DNA of 64,000 nt from Astrothelium macrocarpum (Eukaryota; Ascomycota; Dothideomycetes; Trypetheliales; Trypetheliaceae): contig JAGEMR010000134.1 in assembly GCA_021030915.1 (NCBI GenBank), positions 1 to 64,000 on the forward strand, in the 5' to 3' direction. The position numbers were made by a program, and so were the translations under genes. Of the stretch, positions 1 through 12,900 are shown in pieces. The stretch's first letter is position 1, and each line of letters starts with the position of its first letter. A model generated the notes under the pieces. That model worked only from the letters and a program-made list of their open reading frames with translations, was not told the origin of the DNA and searched no databases.

Positions 1-1010
1 AATCATTATTATAATTAAATAATTAATAAATATATCAGAATTTTTTGATAAATAAAAATATAATATTAAAAATAAAAGAATTTAATTAAAAAATATTAAT
101 ATTTATTTAATTATAAATATATTATAAATTATTAATATTTTAAAAATGAAATCATATATAAAATATTATTATAAATAATTAATAAAAATTGTAATAAAAA
201 AAAATTAAAAAAGATTAATTATATATTTAATGATTTTTCAGATAATTCAGAATTAGATTTAGAGAAATGATTATAAAATATATGAGATTCGTAGACTGAT
301 CGTATATGGAACGTATATACAGCGTGTCTCAAAATGTAGACTGTCTTAAAACACCGTGGTAGACCCTATTTTAAATAATTTTAATTTGATATTTAAATTT
401 TTAAAAAATTAAAAAATTATTTTAAAAATTATTTTAATATTTTATAAATTAATTATTAATTTTTTATTTATATTTATCAAATTTATTAAATATATATTTA
501 ATATAAATTTATTTATTATTATTTTAATAAAAAATTAGATAATATTAAATTGATATAAAATTGATTATTTAATTATTTTAAATATTTAAAATTATAAATA
601 TTAAAAATTTTAAAAAATATAATATATGATTATTTAAAAAAAAAATTGAAATAAAAAATTTATTTAAAAATATTATAAAAAAATATGATAAAAAAATAAA
701 TATAAAAAAATTTTCGAAATTTGATATAAAAAATATTTTATAAAAATATTTTAATTAAAAATTTTTTGATTAATATATTTTTTATTTAAAAAAGTTTTTA
801 TTTATAATAATTTTTTTATTTTTATATAAAAATAATAAAATATTTTTATTCACGATTTATTTTTTAATAAATAATTTTTTTTAATAATCAATATAAAAAT
901 TGAATATTAAATAATTTAAATTTTGATTGTTTATTTGAATAATTCATTATTATTAAATATAAAATTTTTAAAATCGAATTTATTATTTTCGTACGAAGTT
1001 AATTACGAAT
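1..1010. repeat. AT-rich degraded block (RIP-like) with a short GC-normal island
   Basis: Almost pure A/T sequence with no coding potential in any frame, ending abruptly near 1010 where ordinary composition begins. A short island of normal composition lies at about 285-365. The look is that of transposon-derived DNA mutated by RIP, as in the AT-isochores of many Pezizomycotina. No transposase motif or inverted repeat could be read in it, so the parent element is unknown. Confidence 0.7.
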
Positions 1011-1646
1011 TAAATAACAGAAAATAAGCCCCCTGATTAGCCTGATTAGGACGTGCTGAATAAGGCAAAAACAACATGACTGTGGCTGTGGCTGCGGCTG
1101 CGGCTGGAGCCTACATTTCAGCACGCGACTCTACATTGACGATGAATCTACCCACCTCGCTTCTAAGCTTTAGCAATGGTGTTATTTGTATAATAACAGA
1201 TTCAAATTTCTTCGTGATACGGCTATACGATTGATCCTAGACCATGAATGCATGCCGCCACGGCCCGCCGCTTCCTGTTCCCATGCTTACCCCTCCCCCA
1301 ATCAGGTAGGACAGCTTCCAAGGCTTGACGTAGCTGTCTTTGCTGAGGCCAAAAATGGATCGCATGGCAGGAAGCTGGCGGATTTCGAAGGTAAGCACCT
1401 ATAGCTTGTCGATTTCATCGAATCATCATCTCGGATCCAATTACGCATCATTCAAAACACCACCTATCCAATCTCACAGAATTGGGACCATTTATGAGGC
1501 CGAAGTTAGCTTTGAAGTGTTCTTTTATCTATATTTAGTTTCGGCAAATTGAAGTTGCACAGCGTAACTTCTTGTTTGCTACAAGGGCTTTCGGCTATCT
1601 TACCACTACTCTGAACTTTATCACTTGTTTTTGTGCAATCTCCAAA
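1011..1646. other. Intergenic, upstream of the lactonase-like gene
   Basis: No gene recognised. It contains a short hexanucleotide microsatellite at about 1080-1108 (TGTGGC then TGCGGC units). The part next to 1647 is presumably the promoter and 5' leader of the metallo-beta-lactamase gene. Confidence 0.5.
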
Positions 1647-3227
1647 ATGCCGTCAATCAATTATCTAGCGGAACCGCAACCAGCACCACCTCTCAATATT
1701 CCAGACAGTAAATCCACTGTCAGCGTTTCAATCATTGACAGGTGTGTTGACACATTCTCTTAAAGTCAAGCGATACCAAGCGGGCAAGTCGCACTCAACC
1801 CACACTTGAACGCCGGATTCCGTCGTCTTCCAGAGGTCATTATCAGCAGGCGCATTAAGAAATGTCGTAGTGGCATTAGCTATGGAAGGTAAACGCCTTC
1901 CAAGGAAGCTCCCAAGTTCAAATATATAGCGCAGCCGCTGATACTGTATTTGATACATTGCCTGACACTTATCAATGCTGGTTTGTATTGAGGATTTCCG
2001 GCTTTGTAGACAACGTCTTGGCGTGCGGCAACATTTCGTACTCTAGGAAGTTGCGTGATGAAAATGGATACCACGAAGGATGGAGAAGAATAAGATCTAA
2101 ACCTCCAGGCAACCGGTTGTCGAAATTTATTTATCAACTCAACAGAATTGCATACTAACCCGTACAGTACAACATGGATCGAAATGCCCATTCGACCCTT
2201 CTTCGAGCCCGACTTTCCAGGCAAAACTCACCTCACCTGTCCCGCCTACTCGTTCCTCATCACCCACCGCCCTTCCAACCGCAAGATCCTCTTCGACCTC
2301 GGCGTCCGCAAAGACTGGACCAACATGGCCCCACGCCTCGTCAACCGCATCAACACCGCCGGCTGGTCCGTCACCGTCCGCCAAAACGTCGCCGACATCC
2401 TCACCACCCAAAACATCTCCCTCGCTGATATCGAAGCCATCGTCTGGAGCCACCAACACTGGGATCACATCGGCGACCCGTCCACCTTCCCACCCTCCAC
2501 CGCGCTCATCGTCGGCCCCGGGTTCAAGAAAGCCTACACTCCGGGGTACCCCACGAACCCCGAGTCCGGCATCCGCGACTCGGACTTCGAGGGCCGCGAC
2601 ATGCGCGAGATCTCCTTCTCCGCCGAGTCGCCAGGGAATCTGAAGCTCGGCCGCTTCAACGCGCACGACTACTTCGGCGACGGCTCATTCTACCTCCTCG
2701 ACACGCCGGGCCACACCATCGGCCACCTCTGCGGACTCGCGCGTACGACGGCCAGTCCGAGCACTTTCGTTCTCATGGCGGGCGATGCGTGCCATCTCGG
2801 CGGCGAGTTTCGGCCAAGTCGCTATTTGCCGCTCCCTGCGTCCCTTGCGCACGCTCAACTATCTCCCAAGGGAGCGTCTGGGCTCTGTGGCGCTGGCGGA
2901 GGGACGTGTCCTGGTGCGGCTTTCCAGGCTATCCATCCGGAGGGCGGCTCAGAGGGTGCTGTCAAGCCGTTCTTCCGGCCGACGGATGTCATCTCGCATG
3001 ATGTGAAGGAGGCGGAGTGGACGATCGCGGGACTCCAGGAGTTTGATGCGAATGAGGAGGTGTTGGTGGTTTTGGCGCATGATGAGCAGCTGATGGGGGT
3101 GGTGGATTTTTTTCCGGAGACGGTGGATGCGTGGCGGGAGAGGGATTATGCGGGTAAGGCACGGTGGCGATTTTTGGGGGATTTTGAGGAGGCTGTAAGG
3201 AAGGAAAAGGAAGGAATTGGAAAGTAG
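1647..3227 (+). CDS. Metallo-beta-lactamase fold hydrolase, N-acyl-homoserine-lactonase-like
   Basis: Two exons, 1647-1741 and 2168-3227, give 384 aa. The intron (1742-2167, 426 nt, long for this genome) has donor GTGTGT and a perfect TACTAAC branch point just before the CAG acceptor. Joining them completes the N-terminal motif running from VSVSIID into TTWIEMPIRPFF, as in fungal lactonase-like proteins. Visible metal ligands are the HQHWDH motif (about residue 125), the His of DTPGHTIGH, the Asp of AGDACH and the His of LAHDEQ. The fold hydrolyses lactones or similar esters with two zinc ions; the substrate here is unknown. No signal peptide, so probably cytosolic. A cryptic extra exon inside the long intron cannot be excluded. 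Confidence 0.85.
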
Positions 3228-3748
3228 TTATAGTGAGGAAAGAAGATGTTATATTTAGAGATGAGAGGAGAGACTCGCGTGAAATTGAGGTTCGCAATGC
3301 TGGAGAATGTGACGAAGTTTCAGATTGTATGTACATAAAATAAGAGATATTGTCTATCCTAGCAGGTTGGATCTGAGCTATGCTAACCAGCAAGAGTGGT
3401 ATGATAGGATCTCCGTGAAATACCGATAGTAAGTGTATTGTGAACCGCATCAATATCACAGTACCAGAAATCTGTCCGCCGTAACAAGTTTTCCTAGCGG
3501 GCTTCCAATTAGTCCGAAACTTGTATCCTTTTCAAAAGCTTCCAACTTGTGTCATTCGAACATATGTTGCTCCGTTGTCACGCATCAGTCACTTACTAAT
3601 TCCACACGTAGACATGCCGCAACACAGCAGAAGGCCTCAACGTCTACAAATTATCCCATCAAGATATCATCGAGTAAAAGAAGATATTGCTTGTTATCCA
3701 TTTGCCATCGCTGGCTTTATGGCATTCCTCAAGAACCATCACAGGCTC
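3228..3748. other. Intergenic between convergent genes
   Basis: No gene recognised; holds the 3' ends of the lactonase-like gene and of the convergent flavin oxidoreductase gene. Confidence 0.5.
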
Positions 3749-5234
3749 TTATTCTGTCTTGACCCTTGGACCTCCACCCCAGCTTGCGAGCAACTTCTGC
3801 ATAGTTCCCAGAAATCCATCCCTAACAGACTCCCAGATACCCATACTGAAGACCCAGGGTAGGCTTGCATTGGGATCGCTGCTGAGCCCATGTCCAAGCC
3901 GGCGCATGTTATAGTAGAAGAATTGAATGGGCAGACCGCGACCCACAATCTTTACCGGTATCATGTTGCTGAACCATTGTCCTCTGACAATGTGTGATGT
4001 GGCTAAGGCGCCGCTATCGTCGTATTCAGGATTGAGGAGGACCTTCTTCGGCAGCTCAGGCTCGAGAACAGCGGCGCGTCCCAAGCCGATGAGTTGGCAG
4101 ACACCAGAGTCGATGGCATCAGCCATACCGGTTCTTGACCTGAAGCCACCTGATAGTTGAATGGGTACATTTGTTTGCAGCATTTGCACTTTTTCGCAGA
4201 AGTCAGTGAAGAAGCCTTCGCGGATCCGCGTAGATTCACGCATTGTGGGTGCGCGACTGATTGTCTTCTTGCCAAAGGAATTGTGCAATTTTGACGTCTT
4301 ATTTTCGGCATTACCGCCCGATATCTCGACAAAATCAACCATGCCACACTCGACAAGCCATCGTACTTGCTCGAGAGCTTCGTCTTGCCCAAGGCCGCCT
4401 TCTGCCATGTAGTCTGCGCTATTCAACTTGACGCTTAAACAGAACGGGGGAGGGCACTGTGCGCGGATCTCGACAATGAGTCGTTGGAGAAGCTTGAGAC
4501 GTTTCTGGGAGCTGCCACCGTAATCGTCTGTTCGTCGGTTTGTGTGCGGCGATAGAAATTGTGATAAGAGAAAACCCTTTAATAAAAAGTTCTATCAATG
4601 TCCGCGTATCTTCAGCAAAGAATGCAGATCCTGGGTAACTAACATGAGCCCCATGCAACTGAACGCCGTCGAAACCAGCTTCCCTTGCAACCACAGCACC
4701 TGTCACCCATAAGCCCACCACCTCATCGATCTCCTCTAATGTCATAGCCTTCGGAACTCCCAGTACTTTATCTAATGCCATTTTATCCAGCCAGCCATCT
4801 CCAAGTTTGACCGGCACTTCGCTCGGACACATGGCCCGCATGCCAGGCGGTCTCACGCCAGCTCCCGCAGGACTCATGCGCCCTGGATGTGCTAACTGAA
4901 CAATGCACGGTGTGCCTCCACTCTTCGCTATTGTCGCCCACTCTTTCCATTTCGCAAGTATATCGGGCTCAAGTGCCTTATCGTGGCAGACAACGTCGCC
5001 GGCGACAGAGAGGAATCGAATATCGATTTGGACCTGTCCGGTGATGAGCAAACCGTATTGAGCATTGGCCCAGGTGCCGTAGAGATTCCGAAAATGCTCT
5101 ACCGGCGGGTCAAAAAGAGGAGGCTCAGCGAGGGTCTCCTGCATAGGACATTTGACGAGGCGGTTGGGAAGGGTGAGGCCGCATGGTAGGATGAGTGGTT
5201 GGTTGATCAAGTCAATCGCTGTTTTCTTTACCAT
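3749..5234 (-). CDS. NADH:flavin oxidoreductase / Old Yellow Enzyme family
   Basis: Two exons on the minus strand, 5234-4644 and 4576-3749, separated by a 67-nt intron (GTTAGT donor, AAAG acceptor), 472 aa. After splicing the frame reads HGAH then GFLLSQFLSP, the conserved FMN/substrate-site block of the family, followed by NRRTDDYGG. Other landmarks are LPNRLVKCPMQE near the N-terminus, QLAHPGRMSP, LSGGF and GLGRAAVLEP near the phosphate-binding end of the TIM barrel. The family reduces alpha,beta-unsaturated carbonyls or nitro groups with NAD(P)H through FMN; several act in fungal secondary metabolism. The start at 5234 is the first ATG in frame and gives the usual N-terminus. Length is slightly above bacterial OYE and normal for the fungal subgroup. 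Confidence 0.88.
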
Positions 5235-5847
5235 ATTGGCAGTGAGTGTATTTAGTGGACGCGATATGAGGCTATCTTTGGAGATTTTGGGAATGCAAAA
5301 ATGAGGCAAACGATACCAACATACCTGTCTACCTATCTTGTCCTATTACCTATGCCACCTATGGCGCAGAATGTTTGGCGCCTCATCAGCTGCATGATGT
5401 AATTAGGACGGTAGATTGCCATGTTGATATCCACTACGTTTAGGACGGCTTATCTATTGATCAATTGCAGATCTGAGAGGTAGGATACATTGCCAACTCC
5501 GCGGATGGAATGGTGTGGAGAAATTGAGGCGGCCTTTTCGGCGAAACGTGCTGATTCAGCAGCGAAAACCTAAGCCAGGACCTTCTCTTCTTACTTGAAT
5601 GCTTTTTCAACTCTACTACATTGGGTATCCAGAGATCAGCTCTATCAACAGATCTACTGATCTTTGCTAATACATTCGAAATTTATTCATCAATTACTAG
5701 TTCCTCTCTTCACGATATGAAAAACAGACTGAATTCGTAACTGTCGTATACTAAACATTTCGATGTATACGTTGGTCAGTCATCTGGCCATGCTATCTAT
5801 ACTCATTACGTGGTCTCGGCCGTCCATCATCTTCAAATAGCAATACC
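5235..5847. other. Intergenic, no gene seen
   Basis: No recognisable coding sequence, repeat or RNA gene; includes the upstream region of the flavin oxidoreductase gene. Confidence 0.5.
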
Positions 5848-6240
5848 CTAGCTGTGAGATGGTCTCAACGGTGTAAATGGTTCCTGTTCCGGCTTCTCAC
5901 TGAGCCACCTTTGTATAGTATAAGAGTACCTCCCTGTGGTCTTATTCGGATTACGAGAAGCAGCTATTGGACCAGTCGGCTGTTTAGAAGCACCGGCAGT
6001 TGAGAAGCTTCTTCCAAATGAGCGATATCCATCATTTGTCGAGCGGTTGTTAACGTACTGAGTTCCTGTTGCGCTAGCAGTAGTCTCGCGCGCTTTGTTC
6101 TGTCTTTGCGTGGTCGATCCCGAATTTTCTTTCGCTGGGTCTTTAGTTGAGTTTGCCCAGGATCCGATGAAAGCCAGCTCGGAGGATGAAGTCTGCGAAG
6201 GCTTCTGGTTGCCCAACTTTGCCGTTGATGAGTCGACCAT
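5848..6240 (-). CDS. Small Ser/Thr/Asn-rich hypothetical protein
   Basis: Open frame of 130 codons starting MVDSSTAKLG with A at -3. The product is hydrophilic, rich in Ser, Thr, Asn and Gln, basic towards the C-terminus, with no signal peptide, no membrane segment and no motif I recognise. It is probably disordered. It lies alone between two long non-coding stretches, so nothing in the context suggests a function. It could be a chance open frame; transcript evidence or conservation in relatives would decide. Confidence 0.35.
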   Translation of the reverse strand: MVDSSTAKLGNQKPSQTSSSELAFIGSWANSTKDPAKENSGSTTQRQNKARETTASATGTQYVNNRSTNDGYRSFGRSFSTAGASKQPTGPIAASRNPNKTTGRYSYTIQRWLSEKPEQEPFTPLRPSHS

Positions 6241-7215
6241 AATGTCAAAAATTACACAAACTATCTATATGAGATATAGAATATGATATATAATCCTAAA
6301 GCTTTTGATGACGATTCATACCAAAGCGAAGGTCGGAGAGTACGGCCTCTATAAATACAATCTGAGTGGACATATTTTTCGTCTAAGAAGTTCTGCCTTA
6401 GGATACTAGGGAAAATACAATTTCCTCTTAGGTGAGTGTATGTGGTGCCGCCTCACAATCCACACAGTCGACCGTACAAGGTACATACGAGAAGTAAACA
6501 AAGGAGACTGAGCAACGAAATTTGGATATCCTGTTAGAGTAACGAATCCGTTGAATGGCGTCGGACGACATCCTGCAGTAGTAAATGGCGGTCTGTTTGG
6601 GCTTCTGCAATGTCAAGCGACCATACTTCGAGGAATATAGAAGAACTTCCAATTACCTGATAGAGTATAGTCTGATGTCGGTGAAGAACGACACCGACGC
6701 CACAGTACTCGCAAAAGGTTCACGACAGTGAAGGATGTGCCGAAGCTTGATCATAGAGACTGGTCGCTTACGCCCGGACGTCAATTACAATTGCCTCATC
6801 AGGAAGCATGATCGACCAACTCACGGCGGCCAGATTTCTTCCGCTTGAAGACGAATGAAGCGATTTGACGATGCCAGAAAGAAAAATGGGGACCGGCAAG
6901 ACGCGACCTACCCTGATTCACGCTAGACCGAAGACGGTTTTTGTAAATTTCTCAATCAATGGGATTCTCTGACGTGAATTATGTGGCTGCGACGTGGATT
7001 TCGAGGATCAGGCGGATAGCTTCGATACCCAACAAGGATCTCGCCAACAAGTGTGTTGATTGGCTTACACCTCCCGTCATTGCATGAAGCCTCAGTTGAA
7101 CACGAACCATTCAATTGCTGCCTCACAGCCTTGTCTGGGTAGCACGATGGTATAAGAACTTGGTCCTGTTGGAAAGATTCTGGAGCCAGAGACACACGTC
7201 CACACGACTGCGAAC
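6241..7215. other. Intergenic, upstream of the Clr5 gene
   Basis: About 1 kb without a recognised gene or repeat. The final few hundred bases are presumably the promoter and leader of the Clr5-domain gene. Confidence 0.5.
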
Positions 7216-9246
7216 ATGGCTTCAAACGATCGAAATTTGGTGTGGGCCGGGCCGTCTAATTCTCGAGCGGGACGCTTACCACAAAAGTCATGGGATGACT
7301 ATAAACCAGAATTGGATCGACTTTATCATCTCATGACATTAAATGAGCTTATGGATTTTATGAGTCTCCGGTACAATTTTAGACCCACGTAAGTGCGTGC
7401 AATTTCTAAACTACAATATTGTGACTGGTCTGACATTTCCTATTAAAGAAAGCGTCAATACATTTACCAGCTTCACAAATGGGGTTTCAAGAAATATCGA
7501 GTTGAAGCCCAAGCTGAGGTTTTGGAGCAAGTGAATAATGGTTCTGTCATGCTTCCTTTGAAACGCAGCCCACCAGCAACCATCCGCTCGAATAGTAGCG
7601 AACCCGTCATTCACGCTGCGAAGCGCCGAAAACTCTCACCGCCTATTGACTTCAGAGATCACCTTCATGGCCTCGGTTTACCTTCTGATACGATAGGAGC
7701 GCACGAGCACCACCTGCTATCCAGTCATCCCGACGATTATCGCGCTCCTGCTCTGAACGATTTTGAGCATTGGACGGCAGGTCAACGGCACCTAAATGAT
7801 CCTGACGCAATGAGCCTGTGTGTCGACATATCACAGGGCATTGATGATTTCTCCGATGAAAACATTCATGAAATGAAACGAGCCGCAGATTTTCTTTGGG
7901 CCATGTACTTCGATGAGGACGCTTTCACCCTCTACCTCTTGATTCTCAAACGATTGAAAACATCAGCTACCTGCCTAGATTGGATGATAATGTGGACTAC
8001 TATTGCTTGCTCTCGCACGGCGTTTACTGATGGTCAACTTGAGATTGCTCGATTATTACTTAACCAAAGACTAATTGAGTGTCCGGGTTCGGCCCCTGAA
8101 GTCAATCAATTTGTAGCGCGAATGCTGCTGGCTGATACGTACGCGAGGATACCGGACATAGAAAAGGAGATATCGCACATTGAAGATGCTGTGCACACTT
8201 CAGACTTGAATCCCTCATTGCTCTCGGCCCTTCCACATGGTCATCGCTCCTTCGACCTCTGGACTTATCATTTCTTAACCCGACGATATAGTCACAGGAA
8301 TGTAGATCAGCGCTTGTTGGAAAATGTGCCTTACTGTCGTAACATTGAGAAAGCCGAAGCCTGCAGCACAATCCTATATCAAAGACCTGGTCCTTTTGAA
8401 CTTGACAACGGAGTCATGGCAAATCCTTGCCTTCGATCTTGTCTGCAGTGGACAACGTACGAGCTGCAGCATCTCGAACTTGACTCTGCCGTGCTAAATA
8501 CTCTGTATCGTATAAGACGCAATTTTGGCGACGTCCATGAAGAACTTAACCTACTTTTTTGCATGCTATGGGAATGCTGGCACAGTGGGGCTTCTACTTC
8601 AGAATATCAATCCCCTTGGACCACGAAGGCCGAAAAGCTGATGGGAATATCAGCATCAATGCTGCTGAGGAAGGTAGTCTCCATGATATATACGTACGCA
8701 CAGAGTGAGCCATCTCCTGATTCACACAACGGTGCACTTTTCCTGGAGTGGCCCACGGCCAGTCTCATACAAGCAAATGCAGCGAGGCTCTTGCAAGAGA
8801 GCGATCGAACGCTGGCAGAACTATTTCTTGAGATATTTTCATATATTGAACGCTTTGAAACTTTGCCACCCGCTGATGTCGTTCGCGAATACGCCAAACA
8901 AAAGGTTGAACACGGCCTCAAACTCATCTTGCCAGTAGTTGTCTTCAATACTTCTGATGCGAAAGCTGATGGTCGATATTACTATGGGTCGAGGAGAACA
9001 ACTCCCTCGTGCGCGTCAATATCCACTGATAGTGACCTGTTGTCCTTTCGCGCGCTCGGAAAGCGTATCCAGAATGCAGCGCGGACAATAGGCCAGGGTC
9101 TCAAAACGACACGGCCTTCGAGCATTTTACGAGGCCGCTCGTCGGATACGGCCAGCCTTCTCAATATGGATGATTTGTCGTCGGCTTTCCGAAGCGTATC
9201 TTTGAATTCGTCGGGTTATCAATTCGGAAGCACATCCACACCTTAA
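7216..9246 (+). CDS. Clr5-domain protein
   Basis: Two exons, 7216-7388 and 7449-9246, with a 60-nt intron (GTAAGT donor, AAAG acceptor), 656 aa. The splice joins KSWDDYKPELDRLYHL and MDFMSLRYNFRPT to KRQYIYQLHKWGFKKY, giving a complete Clr5 domain (about residues 25-75), a fungus-specific N-terminal module named after a fission-yeast silencing factor. The ATG at 7216 has A at -3 and is followed by a short hydrophilic leader. After the domain comes a basic stretch (AAKRRKL, a possible nuclear signal) and a long region without a recognised domain that looks mostly helical. Family members are thought to be nuclear; the biochemical role is unknown. The second exon alone looks like an independent frame and would lose the only recognisable domain if annotated without exon 1. 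Confidence 0.85.
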
Positions 9247-9973
9247 GACAGATCTTTGATACAGGATTCTATCGATGAATGAGTGCAGAGCACATATAAG
9301 AGATGCACAGCTCTCTTCACGCTGAAGTTTCTCCGCTCAGGCCATCAGGTTCTACGTTGAGAACTGTCATAGACTATAAGAAATACAGTTAGCCATAGAT
9401 ACTTAGGAAAATTGGCGAGAAAATTCGGGATGGAGAGAGATATTAAACCATCACCGATCTCGTCGCTGTTATTACTGAGAATTTCTATATTATGTGTAGG
9501 GCGAATTGTATTCTTTTCAATTCGCGACAAATATCAGTATAAGCCCTGTTGCAGTCTTGTATAGACATTTTTCTTCGGTAGAAGATACTAGAATTACTGT
9601 AATGTTACCAAAGTTTGAGCAGACGGCAGGTACACGGCAAAGGTAGCGTCGTTCCGTCGCACAGGCTAGATTGTATAGAGTAAGCATAGTCACTGTCGTT
9701 AGCGCATGTACCAAGCTGCTCCTTTAATGGCATAGATATCCAGTAAGCATGTTTTGTCAGCTCTGGTGTGTGAATCAGAAAGCCCCTGGGGGGGTGTGCA
9801 TTACAATCACCTACAACACGTATTTGAGAAAGTAAAGCCGTGTCCAAGCCTGCCCGCAGCGCCTTGCTGATCCTTGAAATGCATCCAGACCCGAAGACCA
9901 CACAAGAGATGTACCCAGACCCGTCTACCCGCTGTATTGTCCCCCGTACTTTTTATAGAAGTGTATGACCGCT
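9247..9973. other. Intergenic between convergent genes
   Basis: No gene recognised; 3' flanks of the Clr5 gene and of the VNX1-type antiporter gene. Confidence 0.5.
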
Positions 9974-12900
9974 TCAATAAGCTCTCCCCGAAGTCGACTG
10001 TCCGATTGTTTTGAACATTTCGGTATGGCCAGAAGCCAGAGTATCGAAGCGATCGACGCCCATGAGGTCCATGTTGTTGAATGAACTGAAGTAAAACCCG
10101 ATGACGACGACAAGGTAGCTAAGAATTAGGATGCTACCTTTGAAGTAGTTGCTCTTGCCCTCGCCGTACATGTAGGTGAGGAGGATGACGCAGAGGGTGA
10201 CGGTCACCATGTCCCATTGCGGGAAGAGAAGAGCTGCATGAATGAATCAGGCTACTGAACTCACAGGGTTGTGCTGATAATACTTACTGAAGGTATGATC
10301 GATAATATCGTCGGGGTTAATGAATTGGCCGTAAACGGCGCTGAAGAAGACAAGGCAGGGAACCTGGAGCAAACAGACCTGCAAAGCATATGCAGAACCA
10401 ATCTCCATGGAGAGAGCAATGTTGCCATTCATAGCGAAAGAAATGGCGTTCTGGAAAAGATTAGCAAGTACAAGTAAACAGAGATTGGAGGAACGTACAA
10501 GAAATTCAGTGGTATTTGGCACAAGCGCAAACAACGTGATGCCAAGGAACTTTTCTTCGATGTCGACATTGTCCAGCACTGTGTCAACAGTGTTAACTAA
10601 AATCTCGGCAATGACTGCGTACGCAATGGTGGCTGTAAGTAGAATGACGGCACTCTTGGTTCTGCTCCAATTTGGTGCATCATGTCCACCAGCCTCGGCA
10701 TGGCCCGCCTCGCCATGTCCTGCTTCAATGGTGGACTCGGCAGCGTCTTCCGTAAATGTGGGATGTCTTGAGTGATGAGCAGAACGGCCATGATCTTTGG
10801 GCAGTGTCGTTGATGCCAGTTGAGATGTGCGTCGAGGTGCTCGAGCTGCATCACGTGTAGCTACTGCTGCCGCTGTCGCCGCCATTTCGGCTACCTGACG
10901 CACCAAGTTATGGTTCTCGTCCTCAGATAGGCCAGGGATCGGAAAACTTCTCTGGCTTCGGTCATCTGCACTTATGTCTCCGGGACGATCGCGAGGTGGA
11001 ACTAGATGTGGTGTAGCTGCGTCACCAGCACGACCCAGAGAGCGCTTGTCGATTGAACCGTTGCCGGCTTCAGGCCCGAGGCCAACCTGCTTCAAAGACT
11101 GACCGAGAATTCTTTTATAAAGCTCCGATTCTCGAATATCTTTACGCGGCATCGAACTAGGTAGTCCCGAATGCTGTCTGATCATGCCGCTGGGAGGATC
11201 AGAATGCATACTTGCTGAAAGGTGGGTGCCAGAATGCTCCAGTTTCTCGATCTTCTTCTCATCGATCTCGTTAGACCAGATAACTGCAGCATGAGTGCGA
11301 AGAGTGAAGAGCAGTCCAAAAACGTAGGAAAGGAAAAGACAGACGGCGGCAAACCAGATGTACGGTCGGACTGCTTCGACGTAAAACCTATCATGCACGG
11401 CGGGAGTCTGTGAGAAGTAACATCGTCGGCAATCTCTGTCAGAGCTTTTAACCTCGATTTCGATACATTGGTGGCAATTCAATTCGTGCTGTGATTGAGA
11501 TTAGTTTAGAACAATCAATGTGATTGGGACTGTGACTTACACTTCCGTAGATTTGGTAGAACAGGGTTGGACTAAATGATCCAATGATTGCGAAAAGCAA
11601 CATAGTAGAGGTGACACCCGCAGACTTTACATTGAACCGTTGTGTCTTGCGCTTTAGGGCACCAAAACACATGGAGAGGCCTGGTAGAAACAGAATACCA
11701 GCAAAGATACTGCCGATGATACTGCCTTCCACTAATTGCGCTTTGCCTTCTTTGAGTGCCACGCAATACAAGAATACTTCAACCACGGTAGAGAAGAACG
11801 CGTTAATCGTCGCACCAACACCCATGGATGATTGTGCAGAGATGGAAGCCACAGCCTGTCCGATAAAATATGCCAGAGGAATAATGGAGAAAAGGGCGAG
11901 AACAAACACAAAGCCAGGAGCCGTGATACCGATCTTGAGACCTAGAGCTTCGTCGAGGACCCAGTAGTCGAAGATGACAAATCCAACAACACCTAGAAGG
12001 TTGATAAGGAAGATGTTTGTTCCGTCGATGGTATACTTCCAGTATCTCAGTCCCACGGCTCGATAGGTGCAAAGAAGAATAGAAGATGATGGAGAGCCCT
12101 TGGCCCTCGCATGTGTGGTATGCGAGTGAAAGGATAGAGCCAAAGGGTGCTTTCGTAGGTGCTGGAACAAAAGTATTGTTACCCTGCCCATTGGGATGGA
12201 GAAGACCAGGAGCCAGCAGACAAGGGCGACAAGGAGGAGGAATGGAGATAGGAAGCCGTAGAAGAAGACGAAAAACATGACTCGACCCACAGTCCATTTT
12301 CCGCGACCAAAGAACCTTCGTCTTTGCCTGACTGTAGTATCTTCTGTTCGTCGTGTGCCCGTCCGACCCAGCAAGCTTGCGCTTTCGTCGGCGGAGTCCA
12401 CACTGTCTCTTCTTCGTCCAACTAAGCTTCTGTCTACGTTGGTAGGAGGCCCAAAGAACAGCCTTCCTTCCTCAATGTCTCCACTTTGCCACTGCTCGTA
12501 CTCACTAATGCTTCGACCCTCTCCAGCATCTTCTTCTAGATAAGCCTCGTCTTTGTTCAGCTTAACGAATTTGCCAAAAGGGTAGAGGAGATAGCCTGCT
12601 AAACCCAACAACACCTGGCCGTATGCTGCACAGTCTGGGGCAAAGCCCAACAGAAAGCAAAGCACTCCTCCAACAGCTGCAATCAGAGCGAGCCACCAGC
12701 CAAACAATAATGTCCATAAGAAGTTAAACAGGATAAGCCACCCACTAACGAATCCGCCTGGGGAAGAGTGAATGTCACCTTCCGCATTCTTCTGCACGGA
12801 TCGATCCTTTTTATACAAAGCCGGCTTCCAAATTCGGATTCCGAAAGGATGCGTCTCGTTTATAGCTTGCTGTCTATCCTTGAGCGTAAAGCTCTCCGCA

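Noticed and set aside
2139..2666. Long minus-strand frame opposite the lactonase-like gene
   Set aside because: It is a shadow of the GC-rich coding strand; composition is low-complexity Val/Gly/Asp and the plus-strand frame has the metal-binding motifs.
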